A stretch of 64,000 nt of DNA from Paenibacillaceae bacterium (GCA_029256185.1 JAQSYI010000046.1:1-64000); one strand, 5' to 3'. Counted from the first letter of the stretch, positions 35,401 through 43,553 are shown. The notes: a model not told the origin generated them from the sequence alone. Numbers and translations: made by a program.

Positions 35401-36244
35401 TTAATCCATTGGCAAGCAGCAGCCTGGCCACCTGATTGGATCTGCAATCCAGCTCTTCATAGGAGACAAGCTCCCCGTCAGAAGAAAGAGCCGTATGACG
35501 GGGATAAGCACTTGCGACCGCTGCGAACCTTTCAGTGACCGTGTGCTCCTGCGGCATTTGGCCAAAGGTCCGGTTCAGGGCGTCATATGCCTGCAAGTCC
35601 TGACCGCTGATAATATTCACGCTTCCCACAGAAGTATGAATATCATGAACGGAAGCAGCAACGATAGCCTGATAGCAGCCCATGAAGCGGAAGACGGTCT
35701 CCTCCCGGAAGGTGCGGCGGTCATAAGCAACCCGAAGCCGCCACCCATCCCCATCCTGATACACCGACCAGTGAAGCAGGCTCTCTCCGTCCTGGGACAG
35801 CTGTCCGTATGTGCAGGGAAGCAGCAGTTGTACTTCCACCGCATCTCTGACAAGAGCGAGGTCCAGCATGTTGTCCAAGGACATCATCAGCTTGCCGCTG
35901 ATTCTGCCGATCAGTTGGGCGATACTGTCCTCGCCGGAGCACGCTACCCGTAGGGGCAGCATGCTTCCCTCGCCGGGCGCATAGCCGATCAACAAATCCG
36001 TTTCGTTCCCCATTCGATGCAGGAAGCCCAGATAACAAGCCAGAAGAACAGCCTCCATATTGTAGCTCAGGCTCAGACGTTTTGCTCGGAACGGGTCTAT
36101 CTCAAGCAGATGCGAGCAAACCGCAAGCTCCCGGTCCATGCCGGACATAGCTGCATCCGGGCTGAGCGGCAACTCCTTCGGAACGCCCCTCAGCTCCTCT
36201 CTCCAATATTCCTTCTGCTTCTCTATATGCAGTACAGTTCTCAT
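32483..36244 (-). CDS. Single-module NRPS with terminal reductase (Lys2-like layout)
   Basis: This is a protein of 1253 residues. Residues 1-215 resemble only the C-terminal half of a condensation domain (KEYWREEL start) and have no HHxxxDG. An adenylation domain spans about 225-750 (YTSGSTGKPKG at 394, NAYGPTE at 538, RSGDLAR at 631, PSGKIDRK at 737), a carrier domain has Ser798 in ELGGHSLK, and an SDR-type thioester reductase runs from 875 to the end (TGATGFLG, catalytic Tyr1046 and Lys1050 in YTQSK). The layout matches fungal Lys2: the substrate is activated, loaded and released reductively as an aldehyde or alcohol. A tentative substrate code is D-A-Y-S-V-G-A-V-A-K. It follows an MCP gene by 24 bp. 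Confidence 0.92.
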   Translation of the reverse strand: MRTVLHIEKQKEYWREELRGVPKELPLSPDAAMSGMDRELAVCSHLLEIDPFRAKRLSLSYNMEAVLLACYLGFLHRMGNETDLLIGYAPGEGSMLPLRVACSGEDSIAQLIGRISGKLMMSLDNMLDLALVRDAVEVQLLLPCTYGQLSQDGESLLHWSVYQDGDGWRLRVAYDRRTFREETVFRFMGCYQAIVAASVHDIHTSVGSVNIISGQDLQAYDALNRTFGQMPQEHTVTERFAAVASAYPRHTALSSDGELVSYEELDCRSNQVARLLLANGLSRGEFVCIFMERSIETIISMLGVLKAGGAYVPLDPDHPTERNGYIIEDTASRLILTKSALASKVQALLDGVAAAAANTFWRPALLRVDRDMSSCSQEPVSLPAEPDDLAYVIYTSGSTGKPKGALIAHKGIINLAMAIREDLELTDQDILLQYSTFSFDASVYDIFGSLLNGCRLHLLGSEQRLSIDSFTETVEITGATRISILPTVFFNQLAAYVSAGDAPKYSRIKSLVVGGEALSGEIVRQFQSKLGCGIRIVNAYGPTECTVAATSHTIDQPLPEHVSIVCIGTPLANYEVYIVNPCNLQCPVGVTGELLISSVGVGKGYLNLPDKTAQAFIDDPVCPESGKIFYRSGDLARLTTDGLLEYMGRKDSQVKIRGYRIEIGEIEDNLAKHDSLKDAAVIVITDAAGGKSLAALYTTTSGTAVAKTELAGFLGSKVPAYMVPEHFQWLAAMPLMPSGKIDRKALAAIGIQQAEEPREDYSPPESPLEQQVCAAWEKALHRSNIGVADNFFELGGHSLKILEILAALKPSYPKLKINDFFQYPTVEQLSARISYLQKEETAVAGTGWTSPQMVKDLAEHPVRFQGPVDRSVVYKQEHILLTGATGFLGSHLLYELLHRSSAVIYCLVRPNNRYSDPMDRLIEVMAWYYGEEISVLLKERVIIIQGDLEQEDLGLQSSDRRLLDEHVDSIIHCAAEVKHFGDAEYFARVNTDSTERLLELARRKPQLRFHYISTLGIPEELALSGQWEEFLDSPSYLEDAYVENVYTQSKLEAERRVILACEKYGTPVTVYRAGNLCCRSDNGLFQPNIDNNAFYRMLKAMILLGAAPRACCHVDITPVDYAGSAIAALALRQDSVGGMFHICNPVQLSYEGLVGYFQAYGYRIEFMELQDYESWLLDGESAKDQEGLSLAMAQLEGDGAKHSNWRFSCAHTSHYLDESHVFCKKPDRELLDKLIEYAVGIGYFRKPDGGISL

Positions 36245-36268
36245 CGCTTCGCTCCCACCGTCTTTGAT

Positions 36269-38050
36269 TTATACAACCAAGTCAACGACAAGACTTTCCA
36301 GTTGTGAGGATACTTCGTTCAATTGCTCTGCAGACGCTACAATCCGGGAGAAGGAAGCTTGCTGAGCCTGGGCTTTCAGTTTGATCGCTTCTGTAACATC
36401 GGAATTCTGCCCGGACATCACCGCAAGCTGCTTGAATGAAGCGGTCATTTGCTCCGAAACGGCTACCATCTCCTCGGTTGCTGCAGATACCTCCTGAATC
36501 TGGCTGGTTACGGAATCCGTTGCGGTATAAATGTTGCTGAACAGAGCACCTGTTTCCTTAACGATCTCAATCCCCTTCTCCACGTTCTGCTCACCCAGTG
36601 CAATCGCTGCGACTGCCTGGGAGGTTTCCTCCTGAATGGTCCGGATCAGCATGGCAATCTGGTCAGCTGAATGCTTGGATTGCTCTGCAAGCTTCTTCAC
36701 TTCGTTGGCTACTACAGCGAAGCCCCTGCCGTTCTCTCCCGCTCTGGCCGCTTCAATGCTGGCGTTAAGAGATAATAAGTTCGTTTGTGTGGCAATCTGG
36801 GTAATTAACTGGACAATTTGCTCAATCTCATTGGAACGGCTCTGCAGCTTCTCAATCATCACCACAGAATCTTTGACCGACGTGCTGATGGAGTTCATCT
36901 GGCTGACTACCTGCTCCATATTGGTGTTGCCCCGCTCCGATTGATGCTTCATGCGGAGGGAGGTTTCCGACAGCTCCGAGGCGTTGTCTGCAATAGCATT
37001 GACACCGCTGGCGATTTCCTCCAGGGAGGTGACGCTCTCCGAGATGGTGACGTTCTGCACAACTGTTCTCTCCGACAGCTCCTCCATGCTTCTGGTAATA
37101 GCCGTCGTATCCGCATTGTTAATCTCCACTGTAGAGAACAGCACCTTCGACTGATCGGCTGAGGCGGATGAAACAGCCTTCATGGTGGAGATGAGATTGT
37201 TAATGGTCTCTATCGTGGCATTAAACTTGGCGTTTACCTGCCCCAGCTCATCACCGCCCTCTTTCAACCGGACGTTAAAATCCCCCCTGCTCAGCTTTTC
37301 CAGCGCATTCATTAACTCTTTAATCGGTGTAAATGTTTTTCGGTTGGTTATATATTGCAAGGAAAGGACAATGAGCAGGGTAATCAGGAGAGCAATCAGC
37401 GTATTCTTCAGCAAATCATGTTTGCCTTGCATAACAAGAGAAGCATCCACATCCATTCCCATATAGGCGAATACGGTACCACTGGCGTCCAGGTAGGGAT
37501 GCAGCACGGTGACCCAGGTTCCGTAATCATCCGTGTAGGATTCTGTAAAAGTCAATTCCTTGGTCTTGAGCATCTTCTCCACGCCGGCAACATGATTCTC
37601 GGGCTGGTCAAAATAGTCACCCAGCTTCATCCCCGCTTCGTCGAACATCTGCAGCACCGCTGTAGGGAAGGCGATCATGCTGGTTTTGTTGCCGTCGGTC
37701 AGCTCGGGGCCGAATAAATAGCCTTGGGCGATATTGGGATGGGTACTGGACAAATCATCGAAGAATTGTATCATTTTCTTTTGAATGTCAGAACCGGTAT
37801 CGACACTCGCCTTGGCTGCAGCCACCTCCTCCGAGGTCAGACCCTGTGCCCACTTTTCCATAATTTTCCCTGATTCCGAATGCAGCTGCTTAACCAGCAC
37901 ATCTCCTTGAATGTAATAGCTGTACGCAATTAATACGGCTCCTGTCAGAATGATGTACAGACTGGTCAACAGCAAATTTCTGGTTACGATGCTTCTGGGG
38001 CGCAGCTTGCCGAGAATACTCAGGACGGTTCCTTTCTTGTTAGCTCCCAC
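36269..38050 (-). CDS. Methyl-accepting chemotaxis protein
   Basis: The 593-residue transmembrane receptor has a helix at about residues 25-47, an extracytoplasmic Cache-like sensor of about 160 residues, and a second helix (LIALLITLLIVLSLQYI). A HAMP domain (FTPIKELMNALEKLSRGDF) and a signalling hairpin with tip region NASIEAARAGENGRGFAVVA follow. It starts at a GTG with AAAGGAG upstream. A cyclic di-GMP-I riboswitch and terminator lie immediately before the gene. The NRPS gene starts 24 bp after its stop with no terminator between, so both are probably on one mRNA. Confidence 0.92.
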   Translation of the reverse strand: MGANKKGTVLSILGKLRPRSIVTRNLLLTSLYIILTGAVLIAYSYYIQGDVLVKQLHSESGKIMEKWAQGLTSEEVAAAKASVDTGSDIQKKMIQFFDDLSSTHPNIAQGYLFGPELTDGNKTSMIAFPTAVLQMFDEAGMKLGDYFDQPENHVAGVEKMLKTKELTFTESYTDDYGTWVTVLHPYLDASGTVFAYMGMDVDASLVMQGKHDLLKNTLIALLITLLIVLSLQYITNRKTFTPIKELMNALEKLSRGDFNVRLKEGGDELGQVNAKFNATIETINNLISTMKAVSSASADQSKVLFSTVEINNADTTAITRSMEELSERTVVQNVTISESVTSLEEIASGVNAIADNASELSETSLRMKHQSERGNTNMEQVVSQMNSISTSVKDSVVMIEKLQSRSNEIEQIVQLITQIATQTNLLSLNASIEAARAGENGRGFAVVANEVKKLAEQSKHSADQIAMLIRTIQEETSQAVAAIALGEQNVEKGIEIVKETGALFSNIYTATDSVTSQIQEVSAATEEMVAVSEQMTASFKQLAVMSGQNSDVTEAIKLKAQAQQASFSRIVASAEQLNEVSSQLESLVVDLVV

Positions 38051-38076
38051 TCGTCTCTCTCCTTTATTGGTCTTTC

Positions 38077-38117
38077 AAAAAAAAGGTGGTCTATGCGCCA
38101 AACCCCATAGATCACCA
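38077..38117 (-). terminator. Riboswitch expression-platform terminator
   Basis: On the minus strand GGTGATCTATG pairs with CATAGACCACC (one mismatch) and eight T follow. It lies between the aptamer and the MCP ribosome binding site, so it is the switchable terminator. Confidence 0.88.
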
Positions 38118-38123
38118 ATTGTT

Positions 38124-38197
38124 TGCAACTGGCTGGCATTCCCATATCCGGATAAGCCCCTATAGCTTTGCGTCACTACTTTTCAGCAGTTTTGCCA
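38124..38197 (-). promoter_or_regulatory. Cyclic di-GMP-I (GEMM) riboswitch aptamer
   Basis: The minus strand shows the GEMM-I hallmarks in order. GGCAAAAC is followed by a short hairpin with a GAAA loop (ACTGCT-GAAA-AGTAGT). Next come the conserved core GACGCAAAGCTATAGGGGCT, a second hairpin (TCCGGA region) and the closing AATGCCAGCCAGTTGC. The aptamer stands 74 bp upstream of the MCP start with a terminator in between. Ligand identity follows from the class; the ON or OFF direction cannot be decided by eye. Confidence 0.93.
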
Positions 38198-38350
38198 TTA
38201 TATAGTTTAATTTCATTCCCACATGCAATAATTTACCACCTTTCGACAATTAACGCAATATTTTTACTAAAAATATAAGAATGTATAAATAATGACCTAT
38301 TCTTCCTCTCCCGTATTATTTTTCTGCCGGCCGGATGCTGCGAAGACAGC
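38198..38350. other. AT-rich upstream region of the riboswitch operon
   Basis: This stretch has no gene. TATATAAT lies directly before the aptamer (38198-38205), but as a -10 box it would start the RNA inside the aptamer, so I do not call a promoter from it. Nothing else is recognised. Confidence 0.4.
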
Positions 38351-38374
38351 AAAAAGCGGGATTTGCTCCCGCTT
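38351..38374 (-). terminator. Intrinsic terminator of the sugar operon
   Basis: On the minus strand AGCGGGA and TCCCGCT pair around a short GCAAA loop, with TTTTGC following. It lies 50 bp after the 2-hydroxyacid dehydrogenase stop. Confidence 0.8.
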
Positions 38375-38424
38375 CGTTACTTCCTTTATCCGTTCTCACA
38401 ATCCTCAGAGGGACTGGGGTGTAC

Positions 38425-39381
38425 TCAATTCACGATATGAACCGGCTTCCCGTCGATAAAACTGCGCAAATTATCCACAGCAATATTCATCAGCCTGGCT
38501 CTCGCTTCCTTCGTCGCCCAGGAGATATGGGGTGTAATGATGCAGTTCTTGGCGGTGAGCAGCGGATTGCCGGCAGGGGGCGGCTCAACGGACAATACGT
38601 CCAGTCCCGCTCCGCCAATCACCCCCTCATTCAGCGCCCAGGCCAGATCCTCTTCTTCCACAAGGGGTCCGCGGGAGGTATTGATCAGGAAAGCGGAACG
38701 CTTCATCCTCTGCAGGTTCGCCTTATTGATGATGCCCTTGGTCTCGGGAAGCAGCGGACAGTGCAGGCTCACAATGTCCGAATTCCCCAGCAGCTCCTCC
38801 AATCCGGCCCAGGTGAACGGGTTTGCGGGGTCCTCTTCGCCGCAATGATGGTCATGTGCGAGAATCTTCATCCCGAAGGCGCGGCCCACAGCCGCCGTCT
38901 GTCTGCCAATCCGGCCATAGCCGATAATGCCCAGCGTCTTGCCCTCCAGTTCCATAAGAGGATAATTCCAGAAGCAGAAGTCCGGCGAGACCGTCCAGGC
39001 TCCGGCACGTACTGCCCGGCTATGCTCCTGCACTTGATGACACAGCTCCAGGATGAGGGCGAAGGTCATCTGGGCTACGGACAAGGTCCCGTATGCGGGG
39101 ATATTCGCTACGGGAATATTCCTTCTGCGTGCGGCGTCCACATCCACCACATTATATCCTGTTGCCAGCACTCCGATATACTTCAGCTTCGGCAGCTGCA
39201 TGATAAGAGCTTCCGCGAGCGGTGTTTTGTTGGTAATGAGAATGTCCGCGTCCTTGGAGCGTTCGGCGATGAGTTCCGCAGGTGTCCGGTCATAGAGCGT
39301 CACCGCCCCCAGACGATGGAATCCTTCCCAGCTCAAGTCCCCCGGATTCAGTGTATAGCCGTCCAATATGACAATGTTCAT
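38425..39381 (-). CDS. D-2-hydroxyacid dehydrogenase
   Basis: The 318-residue NAD(P)H-dependent enzyme reduces a 2-keto acid or oxidises a 2-hydroxy acid. The Rossmann motif LGIIGYGRIGRQTAAVGRAF, the Arg region LINTSRGPLVEEEDL and the catalytic His in ITPHISWATKEAR are present. ATG at 39381 has AAGGAGCAGCAT directly upstream. It is the last gene of the LacI-controlled sugar operon and starts 11 bp after the upstream isomerase-like gene. The glycerate/glyoxylate reductase subgroup is a reasonable guess; the real substrate depends on the unknown pathway. Confidence 0.88.
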   Translation of the reverse strand: MNIVILDGYTLNPGDLSWEGFHRLGAVTLYDRTPAELIAERSKDADILITNKTPLAEALIMQLPKLKYIGVLATGYNVVDVDAARRRNIPVANIPAYGTLSVAQMTFALILELCHQVQEHSRAVRAGAWTVSPDFCFWNYPLMELEGKTLGIIGYGRIGRQTAAVGRAFGMKILAHDHHCGEEDPANPFTWAGLEELLGNSDIVSLHCPLLPETKGIINKANLQRMKRSAFLINTSRGPLVEEEDLAWALNEGVIGGAGLDVLSVEPPPAGNPLLTAKNCIITPHISWATKEARARLMNIAVDNLRSFIDGKPVHIVN

Positions 39382-39391
39382 ATGCTGCTCC

Positions 39392-40321
39392 TTATACTCT
39401 CGCCCAGGCAAGGTTTAATGTTCTTTTGGCATTGGCCACCACAATGTCAGGGTCCTCATCTCCGAAGGGCTTCACTTCGAAGCTGACGATGGGCGGCTTG
39501 GCGGTATTCAGGAAGCCGATGTCAAGCAAGAGCCGCAGATAATCCGTTAGCTGGTCTGTGTCGTTCTCCCCGCCGGGAAAGCCGAAGCGGGGATGCACAT
39601 CACCGTAAGCGGGCAAGGAAGCGTCCCGCACCACACAATTCCCCATATGCGCATGAACAATGTAGTCCTTCACGGGCAGCAGGGATTCTTCCATCGTTTC
39701 CTTAATCAGCGGAATATGGCTCAGGTCTACCATCAACCCGAAATTATCATATTCCGCAGTTATGTCCTCCGCATACCGCTTGGCCAAGGCTGCAGGGCCT
39801 ACCAGGCTTTTCTTGTCGATATCATAGTCGAACACTTCGTGGACGACCCGCAGATTTCCCTTGGATTTGGCATAACGGCACAGCTCCCGCGTAGAGACCA
39901 GCAGCGCCTGATAAGCCTCTTCCTTCCGTTCTTCATCGTAGCGGCCGCTCAGGAAGGCAAATCCGGCGGCGCCCATCTCGTATGCTTCATCTATTCCTTC
40001 CTTCAACACGGCTACCGCCTTCTGTCTTCCTTCTTCCTCCAAGTCGTTAATATTGAGGCCTGTGGTTAACAGACGCGGCTGGCCGCCGTAGGAGACGGTC
40101 ATATGGGAGGATTCCAGCATGCTCCGGGCTTTCTTCCTCGTCTCCTGGTCTTTGATCCAGGAAATCTCCACGGCCTGGAAATAATCGTCTGCCGCCAGCT
40201 TGCGGATGGTTTCCAGTACCGGTCCCTCTCCCTTCATGGTAGCAGGATAGGCCATAAAATGGACAATGCCGACTTTCATATATTTGGTCATGGATTCAAA
40301 CACGGGCTTCTTCCCCCTCAT
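39392..40321 (-). CDS. Xylose isomerase-like TIM barrel sugar epimerase/isomerase
   Basis: The 309-residue cytoplasmic protein of the AP_endonuc_2 family has metal-site segments VVHEVFDYD, DNFGLMVDLSHIPL, YIVHAHMGNCV and VSFEVKPFGDEDPD, where Glu, Asp, His and Glu ligands are expected. ATG at 40321 has AGGAGA upstream and overlaps the end of the transketolase C-terminal subunit gene by 26 bp, which indicates coupled translation. Enzymes of this family isomerise or epimerise keto sugars or their phosphates; the substrate is not evident. Confidence 0.82.
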   Translation of the reverse strand: MRGKKPVFESMTKYMKVGIVHFMAYPATMKGEGPVLETIRKLAADDYFQAVEISWIKDQETRKKARSMLESSHMTVSYGGQPRLLTTGLNINDLEEEGRQKAVAVLKEGIDEAYEMGAAGFAFLSGRYDEERKEEAYQALLVSTRELCRYAKSKGNLRVVHEVFDYDIDKKSLVGPAALAKRYAEDITAEYDNFGLMVDLSHIPLIKETMEESLLPVKDYIVHAHMGNCVVRDASLPAYGDVHPRFGFPGGENDTDQLTDYLRLLLDIGFLNTAKPPIVSFEVKPFGDEDPDIVVANAKRTLNLAWARV

Positions 40322-41279
40322 TCTTCTCCTGTCTGCCTAGGCCGTGTTTGCCTAGCACCTGATTTGCCGCCTTGATAATATGAGGCACGGTCAAGCCATA
40401 CTTGTCAAGCAATTCGCCGTAAGCGCCGCTCTCGCCGAAGGTATCCCGAAGCCCTATCCGCTTCACGGGCACAGGACAATGCTCCGACAGGTGTTCCGCT
40501 ATTGCTCCGCCAAGCCCGCCCAGGATGCTGTGCTCCTCGATGCTCACCACCGCTCCCGTCTTCTTCGCGTACTGCACCAGTGTTTCTCCGTCCAGCGGCT
40601 TCACCGTAGGAAATTCCACCACCGCCGCGCTCACTCCCAGCCGCCGCAGCTCTGCGGCAGCTTCCAGTGTCTGGCGCAGCAGAGTCCCCGCTACTGCCAG
40701 CGTCACATCACTGCCGTCCTGCAGCACTTGGGCCTTGCCAATCTCGAACTGCCCGTCGCCTCCGTGACAGGAGCCTACCTGGTCGCGGGACAGCCGCAGA
40801 TAGACGGGGCCGTGATGCCGCAGCATGGCGGAGACCGCTCCGTAAGTGGTCTCTATGTCGGAAGGCACGAGCACCGTCATATTGGGCATGGCTCTCATGA
40901 TGGAGATATCCAGCACAGACTGGTGGCTGGCGCCGTCGGCGAAATCGGACAGTCCGGCGTAGCCTCCTGCGAGCTTCACATTAAGCCGGTTGTAGGCAAT
41001 AAGGCTCTGCACCGGATCTCCCGCCCGCAGAGCCAGCAGGAAGGCGAATGTGGAGGCAACCGGAATGATCCCGGAAGCGGCCATGCCCGCCGCTGCTCCC
41101 ACCATGTTGGCTTCGGCAATGCCGAAATTAAAGAACCGCTCCGGGAACTTCTGTGCAAACAGCCTCGTCTGCGTGCTGCTGGAAACATCGCAATCCAGCA
41201 CCGCCAGTTGGGGGAACTCCTCTCCCAGGCGGCATAGCGCCTCCCCGAATACAACCCGCATCGGTTTTTCGGTTGTCAT
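40296..41279 (-). CDS. Transketolase, C-terminal (pyrimidine-binding) subunit
   Basis: The 327-residue subunit combines the pyrimidine-binding domain (PERFFNFGIAEANMVGAAAGMA, with the Glu that activates thiamine diphosphate) with the C-terminal transketolase domain (VSIEEHSILGGLGGAIAEHL). It acts together with the N-terminal subunit encoded immediately upstream, as in other split bacterial transketolases. Its ATG lies one base after the upstream stop and GGAGG lies 8 nt before. Split transketolases in sugar operons often act on unusual ketose phosphates, for example apulose 4-phosphate, rather than in the housekeeping pentose phosphate cycle. Confidence 0.9.
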   Translation of the reverse strand: MTTEKPMRVVFGEALCRLGEEFPQLAVLDCDVSSSTQTRLFAQKFPERFFNFGIAEANMVGAAAGMAASGIIPVASTFAFLLALRAGDPVQSLIAYNRLNVKLAGGYAGLSDFADGASHQSVLDISIMRAMPNMTVLVPSDIETTYGAVSAMLRHHGPVYLRLSRDQVGSCHGGDGQFEIGKAQVLQDGSDVTLAVAGTLLRQTLEAAAELRRLGVSAAVVEFPTVKPLDGETLVQYAKKTGAVVSIEEHSILGGLGGAIAEHLSEHCPVPVKRIGLRDTFGESGAYGELLDKYGLTVPHIIKAANQVLGKHGLGRQEKNEGEEARV

Positions 41280-42098
41280 CTACAACGCCTCCCTCAATTC
41301 CGCCATGGCTTGCCGGTATTCATCCGGACCGATGGGCTTGCCATGCCATGCCGACTGTCCTTCCATAAAGGAAATTCCCTTGCCCTTCACCGTCTCTGCT
41401 ACTATGGCCACCGGCCCCTTGCGGTCACAGGCTTGCTTCAAGGCTTCGGCAACTGCCGTTGTCCGGTGTCCGTCGCAGGAAATGACATGCAGGCCGAAGG
41501 CCCTGAGCTTGGCATGCAAATCACCCAAGGGCAATACTTCCTCCACGGTACCGTCCAACTGGACATGGTTTCTGTCGATAATGAGCACCAGATTATCCAG
41601 CTGCCACTTGCCGATGGACATCATGGCCTCCCAGTTCTGTCCCTCCTGCATTTCTCCGTCTCCGCAGAGGACAAAGGTCCGGTAGCTTCTGTTTTGGAGC
41701 TTCGCCGCCAAGGCCATCCCCACGCCCACAGAAATCCCCATCCCCAGGGAGCCTGTGGACATTTCCACACCGGGAAGCTTGAACATGCAGGGATGCCCTT
41801 GCAGGATGCTGCCGGTCCGGCGCAGCGTATCCAGTTCCTGCGGATGGAAGTATCCCTTGCCCGCCAGAATGGCATACAATGCCGGGGCTGCATGCCCCTT
41901 GCTCAGCACGAACCGGTCCCGCTCTTCCCAGCCGGGTTTGCTCGGGTCCACAGTCATGAACTCTTCATACAAAACGGTCAAGATCTCGATGCAGGAGAGG
42001 CTTCCGCCTGAATGCCCGCTTCCCGCCTTATGGATCATGTCGATAATCGTGATGCGATGCTCCTGCGCTTTATGCTGGAGCCTGTCAACTGCTGTCAT
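41280..42098 (-). CDS. Transketolase, N-terminal (diphosphate-binding) subunit
   Basis: The 272-residue subunit binds the diphosphate and Mg of thiamine diphosphate. GSGHSGGSLSCIEILTVLY sits at the N-terminus, and the ThDP motif begins CGDGEMQEGQNWEAM and ends about 30 residues later in the Asn of DRNHVQLDG. It pairs with the C-terminal subunit encoded next in the operon. GGGGAGG precedes the ATG. The gene order (TIM barrel, N subunit, C subunit, TIM barrel, dehydrogenase) indicates a dedicated catabolic path. Confidence 0.91.
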   Translation of the reverse strand: MTAVDRLQHKAQEHRITIIDMIHKAGSGHSGGSLSCIEILTVLYEEFMTVDPSKPGWEERDRFVLSKGHAAPALYAILAGKGYFHPQELDTLRRTGSILQGHPCMFKLPGVEMSTGSLGMGISVGVGMALAAKLQNRSYRTFVLCGDGEMQEGQNWEAMMSIGKWQLDNLVLIIDRNHVQLDGTVEEVLPLGDLHAKLRAFGLHVISCDGHRTTAVAEALKQACDRKGPVAIVAETVKGKGISFMEGQSAWHGKPIGPDEYRQAMAELREAL

Positions 42099-42113
42099 GC
42101 TGCCGGCCTCCCC

Positions 42114-42953
42114 TCAGATTTTCCCCAGCTGCTGCAAGTTGTATTGTTTAATACGCGGAAGGAGATATTCTGCCGCCTGGCGGGCAGCCAGATCAGGATC
42201 CGGCTTGGCCAGAATCTCCACTGCCGCCCAACCGTCGTACCCGGTCTCCCCCAAAGCCGTGAACACCTCGGCAAAGTCCAGATGCCCCTGCCCCGGAGCG
42301 AGCCGGTTGGAATCTGCCAGGTGAATGTACTTGATCATGGCTCCGTTGCGCTTGAGACTGGCCCCGATATGATCGTCCTCCATATTCATGTGGAAGACAT
42401 CCGGCATCAGTCCCACATTGGGATAATGAAGCTTAGAGAGCAACCGGCTGCCCTCGTCCAAATTATTAATGAAATTAATTTCGTAGCGGTTCACCGGCTC
42501 CAGAATAATGGTGACTTTCTTATGAAGAGCCTGCCCGCAAACCCGTCCGGCCGTTTCAAGGAACAGTCTCTCCACCTGTTCCGGACTTTGTCCAGGCCCT
42601 ATAAAACCCCGCACCCGGCCGATATTCACTACTCCGCCAAAGTCCTGCGCCAGCTCTATGAATCCGGCGAACACCTCCACAACCCGGTCGCGGATTTCCC
42701 TGTCGGGATGGGTGAAATACAGGCCCAGGTCGGCGAATACCTGCCCCGTGCTGATGCAGCTTACCTCCAGGCTGTACCGGGCAAGCCAATCCGCCAACTT
42801 GTCGCGGCTGACATCGGCCGCCGTTTTCAACGCCAGTTCCACCCCATGGTAGCCGTATTCCGCAGCCTTCCGCATGGAATCCTGGAACCCCCGCCATACC
42901 ACGAAAGCCGACGGCAGAGCGTTCTCTCCGGCAATGGCCACCGACAATTTCAA
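42114..42953 (-). CDS. Xylose isomerase-like TIM barrel protein
   Basis: The protein of about 279 residues belongs to the AP_endonuc_2 sugar isomerase/epimerase family. Metal-ligand regions ILEPVNRYEINF, NVGLMPDVFHMNMED, YIHLADSNRLAPGQGH and GWAAVEILAKPD are visible and resemble hydroxypyruvate isomerase and related ketose epimerases. I choose a TTG start (KLSVAIAGE) with GAGGTG 6 nt upstream over a GTG three codons earlier. It is the second gene of the operon after the RpiB-like isomerase and is paralogous in fold, not closely in sequence, to the protein at 39392. Confidence 0.82.
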   Translation of the reverse strand: MKLSVAIAGENALPSAFVVWRGFQDSMRKAAEYGYHGVELALKTAADVSRDKLADWLARYSLEVSCISTGQVFADLGLYFTHPDREIRDRVVEVFAGFIELAQDFGGVVNIGRVRGFIGPGQSPEQVERLFLETAGRVCGQALHKKVTIILEPVNRYEINFINNLDEGSRLLSKLHYPNVGLMPDVFHMNMEDDHIGASLKRNGAMIKYIHLADSNRLAPGQGHLDFAEVFTALGETGYDGWAAVEILAKPDPDLAARQAAEYLLPRIKQYNLQQLGKI

Positions 42954-43035
42954 TACAATCACCTCTTTAAATTAGTTGATGCCTCCTGCTGCTGTACAAC
43001 CCACACCGTCCGCCCCGCGAAACCCTGCACACCTC

Positions 43036-43524
43036 TCATGCCTCAGCCGGCGGATTCCAGAGTCCTCCTGTACACAGCGTCTCCTCCGCATTGGAGATCA
43101 GCTTAAGCGAAATATCATGCCTCCCTCCCTCGTACTCCGTTTCGAGCCACACCTCCAATATATCCAGCGCCTCCAGCACCCCGGTTATTTTGCCTCCCAG
43201 ACAGAGGATATTGGAATTGTTATGGGCCCGGGTCATTTTCCCCATATAAGAGCTGGTGCACAGAGATGCCCGGATCCCCCTGAAGCGGTTGGCAATGATG
43301 CTCATCCCAATTCCCGTCGAGCAGATCAGAATCCCTCTGTCCGCCTCCCCCGCCGCAACGGCTTGGGCAACCTTGGCCGCATAATAGGGATATCTGACAA
43401 TTTGCGCCGTATCTGTCCCCACGTTTTTAACTGGAATTCCCTTGCTGCCCAGATATTCCATAATGTGAAGCTTCAGCTCGCATCCTCCGTGATCGTTGCC
43501 GATCCAAATCGGTTTTGCCGCCAT
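43036..43524 (-). CDS. RpiB/LacA/LacB-family sugar-phosphate isomerase
   Basis: The 162-residue protein interconverts aldose and ketose phosphates. WIGNDHGGCELKLHIMEYL is the N-terminal substrate loop, GILICSTGIGMSIIANRFRGIRA carries the catalytic Cys, and RAHNNSNILCLGG is the conserved late motif. Length is slightly above RpiB. It is the first gene after the LacI-type operator at 43554, with AAGGAAGG before its ATG. Members also act on galactose 6-phosphate or erythrulose phosphates, so it need not be ribose 5-phosphate isomerase. Confidence 0.88.
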   Translation of the reverse strand: MAAKPIWIGNDHGGCELKLHIMEYLGSKGIPVKNVGTDTAQIVRYPYYAAKVAQAVAAGEADRGILICSTGIGMSIIANRFRGIRASLCTSSYMGKMTRAHNNSNILCLGGKITGVLEALDILEVWLETEYEGGRHDISLKLISNAEETLCTGGLWNPPAEA

Positions 43525-43553
43525 ACCATCCTTCCTTTCCAGCTCTCGTTTGT

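Noticed and set aside
38198..38205. TATATAAT as the -10 box of the riboswitch operon
   Set aside because: Transcription would start inside the aptamer and remove its 5' conserved bases; the true promoter must lie further upstream.
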